64,000 nucleotides of DNA from Akkermansia sp. N21116 (GCF_029854705.2 NZ_CP139035.1:372001-436000); one strand, 5' to 3'. Positions 1 through 8,709 are shown, counted from the first letter of the stretch. A program made the numbers and translations. The notes: a model not told the origin generated them from the letters alone.

Positions 1-71
1 GGGCAGCCGACAAAGATGAATCCAAAATAGCCGCCTACGTCAAAGCTGCCATGAGAGAGGCCGAATCTTGA
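1..71 (+). CDS. C-terminal end of an unidentified protein (partial)
   Basis: Only the last 22 codons lie in the window, read in the frame that starts at base 3 and closes with TGA at 69-71. The visible tail ends AAYVKAAMREAES and is charged and probably helical. It is too short to assign to a family. It is called a gene end because it runs open from the window edge and is followed by a 124-base gap before the next start on the same strand. Confidence 0.4.
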   Translation, partial: AADKDESKIAAYVKAAMREAES

Positions 72-195
72 GACTTCCCTACAAATTCAGTCTTGCAATT
101 TTGAAGGGAAAATCCTAATAGATAAAACCGTTCGTTTGCCGGTTTCCAAGAAAAGAAGCCTGCATTCCTATTGACTCTAATTATCCCAATCTATC

Positions 196-609
196 ATGAA
201 TATCCAAACTGCCGTCCTTTGTGACTATGCCGCCGACTACCAAGGCAAACTTTGCTTCCAAGGTGCATTCGATACGCTTTTTGCCCAGAACACTCCCGTG
301 ATCCATCCGATGTGCTCCCTGGCTCTCCGCATCTGCATGACGCCCGAAGATGCCGGCGACCACAAGCTCGGTATTTCTGTCGTAGATGAAGACGGCAAAG
401 CTCTTGATCCGGAACGCATGCCTATCACAGGCGATTTGACGGTGGCCCTTCCCGAAGGAGCTTCCTTCTTCACCCGCAACCTGATCATGAACTTCCAAGG
501 ATTGCGCTTTGAAAAACCCGGTGATTATTCCGTCGACATCGCTCTTGATGGCGACATCATCTGCCGCGTTCCCCTGCGCGTCGTCAAAGTCGACGCCCCC
601 CAGGCCTAA
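196..609 (+). CDS. DUF6941-type conserved protein, 137 aa
   Basis: A small soluble protein of 137 residues beginning MNIQTAVLCDYA, with no signal peptide or membrane segment. The opening (a short strand, LCDYA, then GKLCFQGAFDTLFA) and the later GISVVDEDGK and RNLIMNFQGLRFEKPGDYSVDIALDG stretches suit a compact beta-rich domain. The pattern fits the DUF6941 family as I remember it. Members have no established biochemical role and occur as lone genes in many bacteria. It stands alone on the plus strand, with a strong hairpin terminator 22 bases after the stop and the convergent efp gene beyond. The function is unknown; the family assignment is from memory and moderately sure, the gene itself is solid. 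Confidence 0.75.
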   Translation: MNIQTAVLCDYAADYQGKLCFQGAFDTLFAQNTPVIHPMCSLALRICMTPEDAGDHKLGISVVDEDGKALDPERMPITGDLTVALPEGASFFTRNLIMNFQGLRFEKPGDYSVDIALDGDIICRVPLRVVKVDAPQA

Positions 610-630
610 GCATTCCGGCTTTTTCCCATG

Positions 631-668
631 GCGGGTTTCCGACTTTCATGTCGGAGACCCGCTTTTTT
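631..668 (+). terminator. Rho-independent terminator after the DUF6941 gene
   Basis: A 13-bp stem (GCGGGTTTCCGAC pairing with GTCGGAGACCCGC, one G-T pair) with a short TTTCAT loop, followed by a run of seven T on the plus strand. Confidence 0.9.
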
Positions 669-715
669 TATCCACGGAAAACGGAGAAGCTTGGAGTATC
701 CGGCAAGTCCCGCCA

Positions 716-761
716 CAAAAAACTGCGACGCCCTGCTTCAAGAAACAGGTACGCCGCAGTT
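716..761 (-). terminator. Rho-independent terminator after efp
   Basis: Read on the minus strand, AACTGCGGCG pairs with CGTCGCAGTT around an inner CCTG/CAGG stem, and the stem runs straight into a T tract. It lies 34 bases past the efp stop codon and faces the terminator of the convergent upstream gene. Confidence 0.8.
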
Positions 762-794
762 GTTCAAAATAATTTCAGAGAAGGCGCGCCGGAA

Positions 795-1364
795 TTATCC
801 GTTAACACGACCAAGATAGGTGCCGTCTTCCGTTTTAACGGAAATACGTTCGCCGGGCTTAATGAACAGAGGAACCTGGACAACGAGTCCCGTAGTCATT
901 TTAGCCGACTTGTACACGTTGTTTGCAGAATCGCCTTTAACACCTTCGGGAGCTTCTTCCACCGTCATGGTGATCGCAGCCGGCAGCTCAATTGAACAAG
1001 CCGTACCGTCCGTAAACAGGAGAATGTAGATCTGGCCTTCCATCAGGTAGTCCTTGACGGGCTCGACAATGTCTTCCGTAACGGTTACATCTTCGAAGGT
1101 TTCGGGTTCCATGAAATGGTAGCCCATACCGTCTACGTAGCTAAATTCGTATTCTTCACGAGCCAAATTCACGCCTTCCAGAGATTCGTTGGAAGTCATG
1201 CGGAGATTGTACACTTTCTTGGAAGAAATACTGCGGATGGTCATCTGCACATAGGATGCCATGCGAGGCGGGCACTTGTGCTCCATGTTGGTGACAACAC
1301 AAACGTCATTGTTATAATTGACGGCGTGGCCCTTGCGAAGGTTGATTACGGGTACTTTTGCCAT
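795..1364 (-). CDS. efp: Elongation factor P
   Basis: Translation factor that binds between the P and E sites and relieves ribosome stalling at polyproline. The protein is 189 residues, the usual EF-P length. It has the KOW-like N domain (INLRKGHAVNYNNDVCVVTNM), the middle OB domain (GMGYHFMEPETFEDVTV) and the C-terminal OB domain ending TGLVVQVPLFIKPGERISVKTEDGTY. The start is placed at MAKVPV, which matches the family N terminus; an in-frame ATG 48 bases upstream would add an unlikely extension. The N-domain loop that carries the modified lysine in E. coli reads CPPRMAS, which puts an arginine at the tip. It follows the SprT-like gene by 90 bases on the same strand and may be co-transcribed with it. 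Confidence 0.95.
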   Translation of the reverse strand: MAKVPVINLRKGHAVNYNNDVCVVTNMEHKCPPRMASYVQMTIRSISSKKVYNLRMTSNESLEGVNLAREEYEFSYVDGMGYHFMEPETFEDVTVTEDIVEPVKDYLMEGQIYILLFTDGTACSIELPAAITMTVEEAPEGVKGDSANNVYKSAKMTTGLVVQVPLFIKPGERISVKTEDGTYLGRVNG

Positions 1365-1454
1365 TGCGCGGGGAGGATAAACGCACGGAATCAGGCAGTC
1401 AAGTTTTTGCAAGCTTAAAATGCAAATTCCGACACCATTTGTTTTTGAAAAAGC

Positions 1455-1973
1455 TCACTCCCCCCTGTCGACTTCCACCAGTTCCAGCAATCCTTTGGTT
1501 TCAGGCCTGTTGCGAATCATAACACGACTCAGATACCGGTGACAGGCAGGCTTCCTATAGTATCCGGCAACGAATTCTCCCGTTGTCTTGATCCGGAGAA
1601 TATACCGGTACGATCCCTCCTGGATTTCTCCTGGCATGGCTTTGGCTCGAGGAACGGCTCCAACACGCAGGCACCATTCCCTCCACTGCCTGCCATGCCC
1701 CTGTTCACGGGAATGAACCCACGCCAGGGCATGAGCGATTTCATGGAAAACCGTGTCGATAATTTGTCCGGAATTATCGGAATTGAGTTTGACGAAGTGC
1801 CTGGAAAGAGTAATAAGCTGGTCCTTGTATCGGCAGGATCCCAGTCTTCTCCGGGCACGATCCCAGCGGAACGACCAGTTCACCAGCCCCCAACGGTTCA
1901 ATTCATCGCGAACAAACCGCTCAATCTCTCCTTCGCCGGAGAACGAGGGATGCGTGTCTCTTTCTGCTGCCAT
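1455..1973 (-). CDS. SprT-like zinc metalloprotease domain protein
   Basis: A 172-residue protein of the SprT/Spartan-like fold. The zinc-binding signature VFHEIAHALAW (HExxH) is at about residues 77-87, and the downstream HGRQWREWCLRVGA provides the third ligand and the typical H-x-x-x-W segment. Eukaryotic members degrade DNA-protein crosslinks; the role of bacterial SprT proteins is poorly known. The C-terminal third (YRYILRIKTTGEFVAGYYRKPACHRYLSR) replaces the usual SprT zinc ribbon, of which only one cysteine can be seen. There is no signal peptide, so it should be cytosolic. It is divergent from the acyltransferase gene at 2057 and lies directly upstream of efp on the same strand. Confidence 0.8.
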   Translation of the reverse strand: MAAERDTHPSFSGEGEIERFVRDELNRWGLVNWSFRWDRARRRLGSCRYKDQLITLSRHFVKLNSDNSGQIIDTVFHEIAHALAWVHSREQGHGRQWREWCLRVGAVPRAKAMPGEIQEGSYRYILRIKTTGEFVAGYYRKPACHRYLSRVMIRNRPETKGLLELVEVDRGE

Positions 1974-2056
1974 GCCGGTGTATGCTACTCCGATCCATTC
2001 CGGCTACCATGTCGAATTCATGACATGGCGGCTTTCCACCTTTCCCTCCAACTCCC

Positions 2057-3166
2057 ATGAACGCACCTCCCCCAGCCTCTCCTTCCCAGCGTATCGCAGC
2101 CATAGATGCCTTGCGCGGATTCGACATGTTCTTCCTCACCGGAGGCCTTTCCATCTTTCTGGCAGTTTCCCGCCTTGCCTGGAATCCCGTACCGGAATGG
2201 CTTGCCTATCATACACGCCATGTTCCGTGGATCGGATTTTCCGCGTGGGATCTCGTCATGCCTCTGTTCATTTTCATCGTCGGATCGGCCATGCCGTTTT
2301 CCATCGGCAAGGCTATGGGACAATCTCCGAAGTGGAAAATCTATCTGAAGATTCTGAAAAGAGTCGTACTCCTTTTCCTCCTCGGCATGGTAGCGCAGGG
2401 CAACCTGCTCTCCTTTCAACCGGATCGTATCCACCTGTTCTGCAACACCCTTCAAGCCATTGCCGGCGGATATCTGATTGCTGCCATCTGCATGCTTCAC
2501 CTGCCCCGTTCCTGGCGTCCCTGGATCGCCTTGGTTCTGCTTGCCGTCTATGCCTTGGTTCTGCAATTCATTCCATATGGCGGAAACCCTGCCGGAACTC
2601 TGGAGCCCGACAACAACCTTGCCCTCTATATCGACAAGACTCTGGAGGGACGCTTCCAGGACGGCACCAACTATGCCTGGATCCTGCCTCAGCTTTCTTT
2701 TGGCGCATTGACTCTTTTGGGAGTATGGGCGGGAGACATTCTCAAACATGGAACGGGGCATGCCCAAAAGGTGGCAATGCTTGCGACGGCAGGAGCATTA
2801 TCCCTGGGACTCGGCTATGCCTGGAGTCTGCAGCTTCCTATCATTAAGCATCTGTTCACCAGCTCCATGGTTCTATGGGCGGCAGGATGGTGTTTCCTTC
2901 TTCTGGCAGTTTTCTACATCATTGCCGATATTCTGAAACAAAACTGGCTCTTCTTTCCCTTGAAGGTTATCGGGTGCAACGCCATTTTTGTCTACATGTG
3001 GACATGTGTTTGCCCCCCGGAGGGTAATTTGTCCCGGGCTCTATTTGCGGGGTTCAGCTCCTGCTTCGGCAATGCCTCCAACTTTGTTTTCCAGCTCTGC
3101 AACTATGCGCTCATTTGGGGGATCCTGTACTTTCTCTATGCGAAAAAGACATTCATCAAAATCTGA
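2057..3166 (+). CDS. Multi-pass membrane acyltransferase, DUF5009 / HGSNAT (NagX-like) family
   Basis: A polytopic inner-membrane protein of 369 residues with about ten hydrophobic segments. The family hallmark is the N-terminal RIAAIDALRGFDMFFLTGG, followed by GFSAWDLVMPLFIFIVGSAMPFSI, typical of the heparan-alpha-glucosaminide N-acetyltransferase-like group (COG4299). Relatives move an acyl group across the membrane onto amino sugars, and in gut bacteria they often accompany N-acetylglucosamine use. A role in handling mucin-derived hexosamine is therefore a reasonable inference, but nothing here fixes the substrate. Start at MNAPPPASPSQR. It precedes the Tat-exported oxidoreductase by 171 bases on the same strand. 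Confidence 0.75.
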   Translation: MNAPPPASPSQRIAAIDALRGFDMFFLTGGLSIFLAVSRLAWNPVPEWLAYHTRHVPWIGFSAWDLVMPLFIFIVGSAMPFSIGKAMGQSPKWKIYLKILKRVVLLFLLGMVAQGNLLSFQPDRIHLFCNTLQAIAGGYLIAAICMLHLPRSWRPWIALVLLAVYALVLQFIPYGGNPAGTLEPDNNLALYIDKTLEGRFQDGTNYAWILPQLSFGALTLLGVWAGDILKHGTGHAQKVAMLATAGALSLGLGYAWSLQLPIIKHLFTSSMVLWAAGWCFLLLAVFYIIADILKQNWLFFPLKVIGCNAIFVYMWTCVCPPEGNLSRALFAGFSSCFGNASNFVFQLCNYALIWGILYFLYAKKTFIKI

Positions 3167-3337
3167 TCTGTCGGTTCAGGAGTGCAAAAACATCAGACCA
3201 TCAATTAAATATATACGCACTAAATCCCGATTTCTTTCAAAAAAAATGCTTTGATCTCAAAAAACACATTTTGTGTGTATTAACGGCATTTTTCTATTTG
3301 CAGAAGGAGGGCAAATCATCCTATATGGTTCTTTACC

Positions 3338-4777
3338 ATGATCTCTAATAACTCTTCTCGACGTTTGTTTCTGAAACAGGCTCTCGCCATCTCGGCAGCA
3401 GCCTCCGTACCAGCCTTCTGGATTCCGAAGTCCTACGCCGCCACACCGGGTGGACGTATCATCAGCCCGAACGATAAAGTCAACCTTGCCCTCATCGGCA
3501 TTGGCAACCGGGGTGGAGAAATAGGCCTTGCCATGAACTCCACCGGCCTCTGCAACATCGTCGCCCTGTGCGATGTCGACATGGGCGCGCCCCATACGCG
3601 CAAGCTGATGTCCAAGTTCCCTGACGCACCTCGTTTTCAGGATTTCCGCAAAATGTTCGACAAAATGTCGGACAAGATCGATGCCGTCTGCATCGGTGTT
3701 CCGGATCATAGCCACTTCCCCATTACCATGGAAGCCATGGCCCGCGGCAAACATGTCTATGTGGAAAAGCCCATGGCCCGTACATTCCAGGAAATCGAAC
3801 TCATGATGAAGGGAGCCGATAAATTCGGCGTCGTCACCCAAATGGGCAACCAGGGCCATTCGGAAGGCAACTACTTCCAGTTCAAAGCCTGGAAGGAAGC
3901 TGGCATCATCAAGGACGTTACCGCTATCACGGCCCACATGAACTCCGCTCGCCGCTGGCACGGCTGGGATCCAAAAATCACGCACATGCCCCTGGGCGAA
4001 CCTGTCCCCAAGACGCTTGACTGGGACACATGGCTGAGTGCCGTCGCCCACCATGACTACAACCACGATTACCACCTCGGCCAATGGCGTTGCTGGTACG
4101 ACTTCGGCATGGGAGCCCTCGGCGACTGGGGCGCTCACATTCTCGACACCGCCCACGAATTCCTTGAACTGGGGCTTCCCTATGAAGTCAACCCGTTGAT
4201 GTTAAAGGATCATAATCCTTTCTTCTTCCCAATGTCCTCCACCATCCTGTTCCGCTTTCCGAAACGCAGCGGCATGCCTCCCGTGGATATTACCTGGTAC
4301 GATGGTGTCGATAACATCCCCGCTGTGCCGGAAGGCTATGGGGTCTCCGAAGTCGATCCCAACATACCCACCGTCGCCGGCGGCAAACTCCAACCAGCCA
4401 AGCTGAATCCCGGCAAGGAAATTTATTCGAAGGAGCTCACCTTCAAGGGAGGTTCCCACGGTAGCACACTCTCCATCATCCCGCCCGACAAGGCCAGGGA
4501 AATGCAGTCCCGCCTGCCCGAAGTACCGAAGAGCACATCCAACCACTTCGCCAACTTCCTCCTGGCCTGCATGGGCAAGGAAAAGACGCGTTCCCCGTTC
4601 TCTGTTGCCGGGCCGCTCAGCCAGGTATTCTGCCTGGGCGTCCTTGCCCAGCGCCTGAACCGAAAGATCATTCTGGACCGCGCCACCAAGCAGATCACAA
4701 ACGATGAAGAAGCCAATAAGCTTCTCGCCGGAGCCCCTCCCCGCAAGGGCTGGGAACAGTACTACAACATCGTCTAA
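3338..4777 (+). CDS. Tat-exported Gfo/Idh/MocA family oxidoreductase
   Basis: An NAD(P)-dependent oxidoreductase-like protein, 479 residues. The N terminus carries a twin-arginine signal (NSSRRLFLKQALAISAAASVPAFW, probable cleavage near SYAA), so it should fold in the cytoplasm and be exported. The Rossmann dinucleotide motif is NLALIGIGNRGGEIG, and the family EKP motif appears in GKHVYVEKPMART. The C-terminal beta-sheet domain includes the WRCWYDFGMGALGDWGAHILD segment common in exported bacterial homologues. Substrates of this subgroup are mostly unknown, probably sugars or inositols. GAAGGAGGG lies 28 bases before the start; a seven-codon out-of-frame leader (ATG at 3325) sits between. A second, less similar Tat-exported member lies at 61957. 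Confidence 0.85.
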   Translation: MISNNSSRRLFLKQALAISAAASVPAFWIPKSYAATPGGRIISPNDKVNLALIGIGNRGGEIGLAMNSTGLCNIVALCDVDMGAPHTRKLMSKFPDAPRFQDFRKMFDKMSDKIDAVCIGVPDHSHFPITMEAMARGKHVYVEKPMARTFQEIELMMKGADKFGVVTQMGNQGHSEGNYFQFKAWKEAGIIKDVTAITAHMNSARRWHGWDPKITHMPLGEPVPKTLDWDTWLSAVAHHDYNHDYHLGQWRCWYDFGMGALGDWGAHILDTAHEFLELGLPYEVNPLMLKDHNPFFFPMSSTILFRFPKRSGMPPVDITWYDGVDNIPAVPEGYGVSEVDPNIPTVAGGKLQPAKLNPGKEIYSKELTFKGGSHGSTLSIIPPDKAREMQSRLPEVPKSTSNHFANFLLACMGKEKTRSPFSVAGPLSQVFCLGVLAQRLNRKIILDRATKQITNDEEANKLLAGAPPRKGWEQYYNIV

Positions 4778-4806
4778 GCCATGCTTCGGTGAACATGTCA
4801 CATCAA

Positions 4807-4843
4807 AACACCTGTCCCGGAATAATTCGCCGGGACAGGTGTT
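4807..4843. terminator. Perfect hairpin between convergent genes
   Basis: AACACCTGTCCCGG and CCGGGACAGGTGTT form a 14-bp perfect stem with a 9-base loop between the oxidoreductase stop and the last codon of the broken Sel1 gene. It is placed to stop transcription from both sides. Confidence 0.8.
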
Positions 4844-5864
4844 ATATTTGTTCCGTCAACGCATCAAAACGTTCCCGGCACCCCTGGTGCGGCCACGAGC
4901 CATTGGAACAGGCCTTATAATAACGAAGCGCTTTTTCCTTGTCCACCTGCGTTCCAATCCCTCGTTCATGGACTATGCCCAAAACATAACAGACGGGACC
5001 TTCCATGGGAACTCCGTGAAAATCGGGATTGTCCATAGACATAGCAAGCCGATAGGCCTCACTTTCGTCCCGTCCCGGAAACTCCGGATGCCGCAACACC
5101 ATGGAAATGGCATCTAATTTGACACAGTTGGGAAAAGACAATTTCCTCTTGATGTGATCATCCCAGGGCCATCCATCATCATATTTCATCATCCACAGGC
5201 AATATGGAACCGAAGGAGCTACCAGGCTCATCAGGTTGCGCCACGCCTTCCCCAAGTCGACGGGGACGCCGATTCCTTGTTCATAAATTCCGGCAAACGC
5301 ATAAGTCATCGTCAAATTGCCCTGCCGATAACATTTTTCTCCCCAAGCCGCCATGGCATCTCTGACAGGAGGAGAAGCAAAATTGCTCGTAAATCTTCTG
5401 ATTGGTTCTGATCGGCATAAAGTCCAATTCAGGCAAAACCTTGAGCTAAAACAGACTCTCCTTCATCTCCTGAATAATCCGGAATCAAGGCTCAATGAAG
5501 AGATATAGCCAAACCGAGGCTCAAATCTGATCCATGTGTCAAAAAGCAATTTCACCAATTGCCCTGCTGCATGGGTATTACCCGCATCGGCTTTCTTTTT
5601 CAATTCTTCAATCACATATTCTCCCAGCGCAGGAGGATCTGTCTTCACGCACATATCCTGCAAGACCATATACGCCATAGCATCCCCGGACTGGATCGCT
5701 TCGTCAAAATCTCCATAACCGTTTACCAAACTGGGAAGGGGATGATAACCAGGCCACAATCTGTCCCATATCACATAATCCACTGCGGACTGTCTCACTT
5801 CCCGGAGATAATGAAGCAAGAACAAGGCACCCCGGCGTTTCAAATCAATCGCCCGAAGCCTCAT
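4842..5864 (-). pseudogene. Broken Sel1-like (TPR-like) repeat gene
   Basis: Two reading frames on the minus strand lie in the same phase: 133 residues (5864 down to 5463) and 170 residues (5354 down to 4842). An in-frame TGA at 5463-5465 and about 36 further codons separate them. The downstream part has Sel1-type motifs (LTMTYAFAGIYEQGIGVPVDLGKAW, then VCYVLGIVHERGIGTQVDKEKALRYYKAC); the upstream part has a degenerate one (KKADAGNTHAAGQLVKLLFD). A neighbouring frame reads more protein-like just before the second part, so one frameshift plus the stop is likely. The upstream start codon lies inside the loop of the hairpin at 5848-5882, so the true N terminus is probably gone as well. Sel1 repeats mediate protein contacts; no function can be given. 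Confidence 0.7.
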
Positions 5865-5882
5865 TAGAGGACTTCGGGCGAT
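5848..5882 (-). terminator. Hairpin after the alkaline phosphatase gene
   Basis: ATCGCCCGAAG pairs perfectly with CTTCGGGCGAT around a 13-base loop, 17 bases beyond the phosphatase stop. The T tract is weak, so termination is inferred mainly from position. Confidence 0.6.
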
Positions 5883-5898
5883 CGCAGCAATTCACTTC

Positions 5899-7041
5899 TC
5901 ATTTACTGCCATTCTTGAGCGCTTCGCGAATTCTGTTGCAGATTTCGGTATTTTCATACACTCCTGTGAAAACACCGCTACCAGCTCCATAGGCATAAAC
6001 GGGAACAGCTACTTCATTGTGATTGCCGGTCGAGAATTTGCATTTCACTTCACCCTTTTCCTTATCGCCGCCAATCAGTGTCAGGCCGCCCGTATTGTGA
6101 TCCGCAGTAATGACGACGAGCGTACCGGGGTGTTGCGATGCCCAGGAAAGCACCTTGCCGACGGTACGATCAAAATCGTACAATTCATCCAGCATAACAG
6201 GAAGATTGTTGGCATGGGCTTCTTTATCGATCTTGGAACCTTCGACCATTAGGAAAAATCCCTTTTTATTGCCTGCCAATATGTCAATAGCCTTCATCAC
6301 CGCCTTTTCCAACACGTCGCCACGCTCGGACGGCTTGGCCAAATTACCCTTATCCACTACTGCAAATACCCGGCCTTCTTTAACAGCATCCGTCTCTTCC
6401 CAATTCCTGGCTATAGTATAGCCGGCTTTCTTCATTTCGGCGAACAAATTACGTCCGTCGGGACGCCCTTCGAACTTGGCCGAGCCACCACCGAAAATAA
6501 AATCTGCCTTACTGGTCGGAAAACAGGCGGCAATATCCCAAGCTTGGGAACGATTCGGAGCATTAGCACAAAAAGCAGCCGGAGTTGCATCCGTTAAATC
6601 GCATGTCACGACTACGCCGGTCGATTTACCCATACCAGCGGCATCGTCAACAAGGGAATCAAGCTTCTTGCCATCGGGGGTCATACCGACAGTGCCATAT
6701 GTCGTCTTACTACCGGAAGCCAGAGCCGTACCGGAAGCTGCGGAATCCGTTATCAGTTTGTCCGTACACCAGGTTTTCGCAAGACCGGTTACCGTGCAAT
6801 GCTCCAGATTCAACTTTCCTTTGTTAGCGGCCCACGCCGTAAACACATGGTGCATCCCCATGCCGTCGCCGATCATGAAGATAACATTTTTAACGGGAAC
6901 ATCGGAAGGTACGGCAGCAACGGCTTTCACGGGATAATCCTTTTCAAAGGTATAAACCTGTTCGATATCCACCTTGGCGGCCCATGCGGAGGCATACGCC
7001 ATTGCCGCACACAAACCTAAAGAAAGAAGCGTCTTTTTCAT
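5899..7041 (-). CDS. Secreted alkaline phosphatase (PhoA-like)
   Basis: A phosphomonoesterase of the alkaline phosphatase superfamily, 380 residues from the chosen start MKKTLLSLGL. That start gives a clean Sec signal (cleavage near ASAWAAK); an upstream in-frame ATG would add 38 unlikely residues. Key motifs are the metal-binding VIFMIGDGMGMHHV, the nucleophile serine in ITDSAASGTALASG, FFLMVEGSKIDKEAHAN, ITADHNTGG and the late histidine in STGNHNEVAVPVYAYG. It is shorter than E. coli PhoA (about 450 aa). It should release phosphate from organic esters in the periplasm. It is divergent from ilvN, with 175 bases between the start codons; a PhoR/PhoB pair is at 50-52 kb, but no Pho box was confidently seen. 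Confidence 0.93.
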   Translation of the reverse strand: MKKTLLSLGLCAAMAYASAWAAKVDIEQVYTFEKDYPVKAVAAVPSDVPVKNVIFMIGDGMGMHHVFTAWAANKGKLNLEHCTVTGLAKTWCTDKLITDSAASGTALASGSKTTYGTVGMTPDGKKLDSLVDDAAGMGKSTGVVVTCDLTDATPAAFCANAPNRSQAWDIAACFPTSKADFIFGGGSAKFEGRPDGRNLFAEMKKAGYTIARNWEETDAVKEGRVFAVVDKGNLAKPSERGDVLEKAVMKAIDILAGNKKGFFLMVEGSKIDKEAHANNLPVMLDELYDFDRTVGKVLSWASQHPGTLVVITADHNTGGLTLIGGDKEKGEVKCKFSTGNHNEVAVPVYAYGAGSGVFTGVYENTEICNRIREALKNGSK

Positions 7042-7216
7042 CGTTGTCGCACTATAAATCTTCCTGAATAAAAGCCAAGAGTAAACAAAAAACAAATTCG
7101 TCAAAATGTTACGGGACCTCTTACTAACGCATCTTCCGGTTTTGCCGGATTTCAACGGGCTTGACGCTTACCCCCGATTCATGCACAGTATGTGCCGCTT
7201 AACAAAGCGATACATT

Positions 7217-7720
7217 ATGACCCGTCACACCATATCAGTACTTGTTGAAAATAAATTCGGCGTGCTTGCCCGCATTGCCGGACTTTTCAGTGGACGAGGC
7301 TACAATATTCATTCATTGAACGTGGCCCCGAGTCAGGATCCCCGATTCTCGCGCATGACAATTGTCGTCCGCGAACGGGAAGATGTCCTGAATCAAATCA
7401 TCAAGCACCTGGAAAAGCTAGTCAACACGGTCGAAGTCATCGACTTCAGAAATACCGACAACGTGTATCGCGAAATCGTTCTCCTTCGCGTCGGTGTTAC
7501 GGCGCAGACGCGGCATGAAGTTGTCGAACTTAGCCGTCTGTTCCACGCCCAGATCGTGGACGTCACCAAAGATACGCTCACTATTGAAGTCACAGGCGAC
7601 GAATTCAAAATCGACCGGTTCCTGACGTTGATGAAGGACTACGACATCCAGTTGCTGACCCGCAGCGGCAAAATCGCTCTTCCCAAACCGGAACAGGAAG
7701 ATTGCGATCGGAATGCCTAA
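7217..7720 (+). CDS. ilvN: Acetolactate synthase regulatory (small) subunit
   Basis: The regulatory subunit of acetohydroxyacid synthase, which confers valine feedback on the first common step of branched-chain amino-acid synthesis. It is 167 residues with the N-terminal ACT domain (TISVLVENKFGVLARIAGLF, then GRGYNIHSLNV) and a C-terminal ACT-like half (REIVLLRVGV, IVDVTKDTLTIEVTG). The start is set at MTRHTIS, which matches the family; a longer frame adds 37 residues that do not. No catalytic subunit (ilvB) adjoins it here, although the two usually sit together; it must be outside the window. A clear terminator follows 27 bases after the stop. Also called ilvH. Confidence 0.92.
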   Translation: MTRHTISVLVENKFGVLARIAGLFSGRGYNIHSLNVAPSQDPRFSRMTIVVREREDVLNQIIKHLEKLVNTVEVIDFRNTDNVYREIVLLRVGVTAQTRHEVVELSRLFHAQIVDVTKDTLTIEVTGDEFKIDRFLTLMKDYDIQLLTRSGKIALPKPEQEDCDRNA

Positions 7721-7747
7721 TCTATTTTAAGTAACTCTTTCGATACT

Positions 7748-7780
7748 ATCCCCTGCGGAATTCGCTTCCGCAGGGGATTT
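7748..7780 (+). terminator. Terminator after ilvN
   Basis: ATCCCCTGCGGAA pairs with TTCCGCAGGGGAT, followed by TTTAAG. Confidence 0.8.
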
Positions 7781-7839
7781 AAGTTATAGAAGTTCCACCT
7801 TCTATAAGGTTTCCGCTTTACGTTTCCCTGTCAATTCGT

Positions 7840-8709
7840 TCAACGGTGACCCAGCATCGTTTTGAACAGTCCCAAGCCAATCAAAAAATAGGTCACAAGC
7901 ATGAGGATCAGCAAAATTTCCTTGCTGGAAAACGGATAAAGTATCTCCGACATGAATCCCAAGGCCAGGAAAAACATAACCAGCAAAATCAGGGTGTATC
8001 CCCAAAAAGACTTCCAAGGTTTGGGATTCCATATGCAGGGACGCGTCTTCCTGTCCAAATATAGCCTAAGCTGACTTATGGAAACAAACAGGTATGCGGG
8101 AACGGCCGCACGAAGGGCAGGAACGTCAGCCGTCGAAGCCCAAGCCGCAGAAACTGGAACAACTCCGGCAATCCGGGACGATTTCACATCGGCAGGAACA
8201 TCGCCGACATACACGACATCTTCCGAGGCGCGAATATTAAAAATTTCACACAAATGATTAATTCTATTTGCCTTGACTACCTTCTCCGGAGAGCCTGTTC
8301 CGATAAAGCTGCCAAAGAATCTTGTGAGGCCGAATTGTTCCAATGTGATTTTTGCCGTCTCCGGTTCTTTGCCAGTGACAACTCCCAGGCAAATTCCTCT
8401 TTCTTCCAGCATTTCGAGCACCTCTATAACTCCGGGAAAAGGAGCAGGAGCCATTTCAGGATGCAATTCCTTATAATAGCGTAAAAACAACTCGTAGGCT
8501 CTTTCCCTCTTTTCCTCACTATCCGGCAAAAGACGATTGATCACTCCGCGGTCGGACGGTCCGAAGTAACAAGAGATTTCTTCATCTCCCAGTTCCCTGC
8601 CGTCTATGTCGCGAATCGTACGGCGGAAAGCTTCAAGGCACAACGGAAGCGTATCGCCCAACGTACCATCCATATCAAAAAGAACCGCCCGGATCATAGA
8701 CAGAAGCAT
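7840..8709 (-). CDS. HAD-superfamily phosphatase with two C-terminal membrane segments
   Basis: 289 residues. The N-terminal ~220 form a Gph/PGP-like haloacid dehalogenase phosphatase: motif I VLFDMDGTLGDTL (nucleophile Asp), motif II VVTGKEPE, a lysine in EKVVKANR, and motif IV VYVGDVPADVKSS. Unusually, the C terminus continues into two hydrophobic helices (FWGYTLILLVMFFLALGFM and ILLILMLVTYFLIGLGLF), which would tether the catalytic domain to the inner face of the membrane. The start at MLLSMIRAV follows GCGAGG by 7 bases; MIRAV, four codons later, is also possible, and a longer frame is unlikely. Family members act on phosphoglycolate, pyrophosphate or sugar phosphates; the substrate here is unknown. 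Confidence 0.8.
   Translation of the reverse strand: MLLSMIRAVLFDMDGTLGDTLPLCLEAFRRTIRDIDGRELGDEEISCYFGPSDRGVINRLLPDSEEKRERAYELFLRYYKELHPEMAPAPFPGVIEVLEMLEERGICLGVVTGKEPETAKITLEQFGLTRFFGSFIGTGSPEKVVKANRINHLCEIFNIRASEDVVYVGDVPADVKSSRIAGVVPVSAAWASTADVPALRAAVPAYLFVSISQLRLYLDRKTRPCIWNPKPWKSFWGYTLILLVMFFLALGFMSEILYPFSSKEILLILMLVTYFLIGLGLFKTMLGHR

Noticed and set aside
3338-4777. Assignment of the Tat-exported oxidoreductase as a GH109 alpha-N-acetylgalactosaminidase
   Set aside because: GH109 enzymes share the Gfo/Idh/MocA fold and occur in Akkermansia, but the conserved GH109 segments are not seen here; only the general oxidoreductase motifs are.
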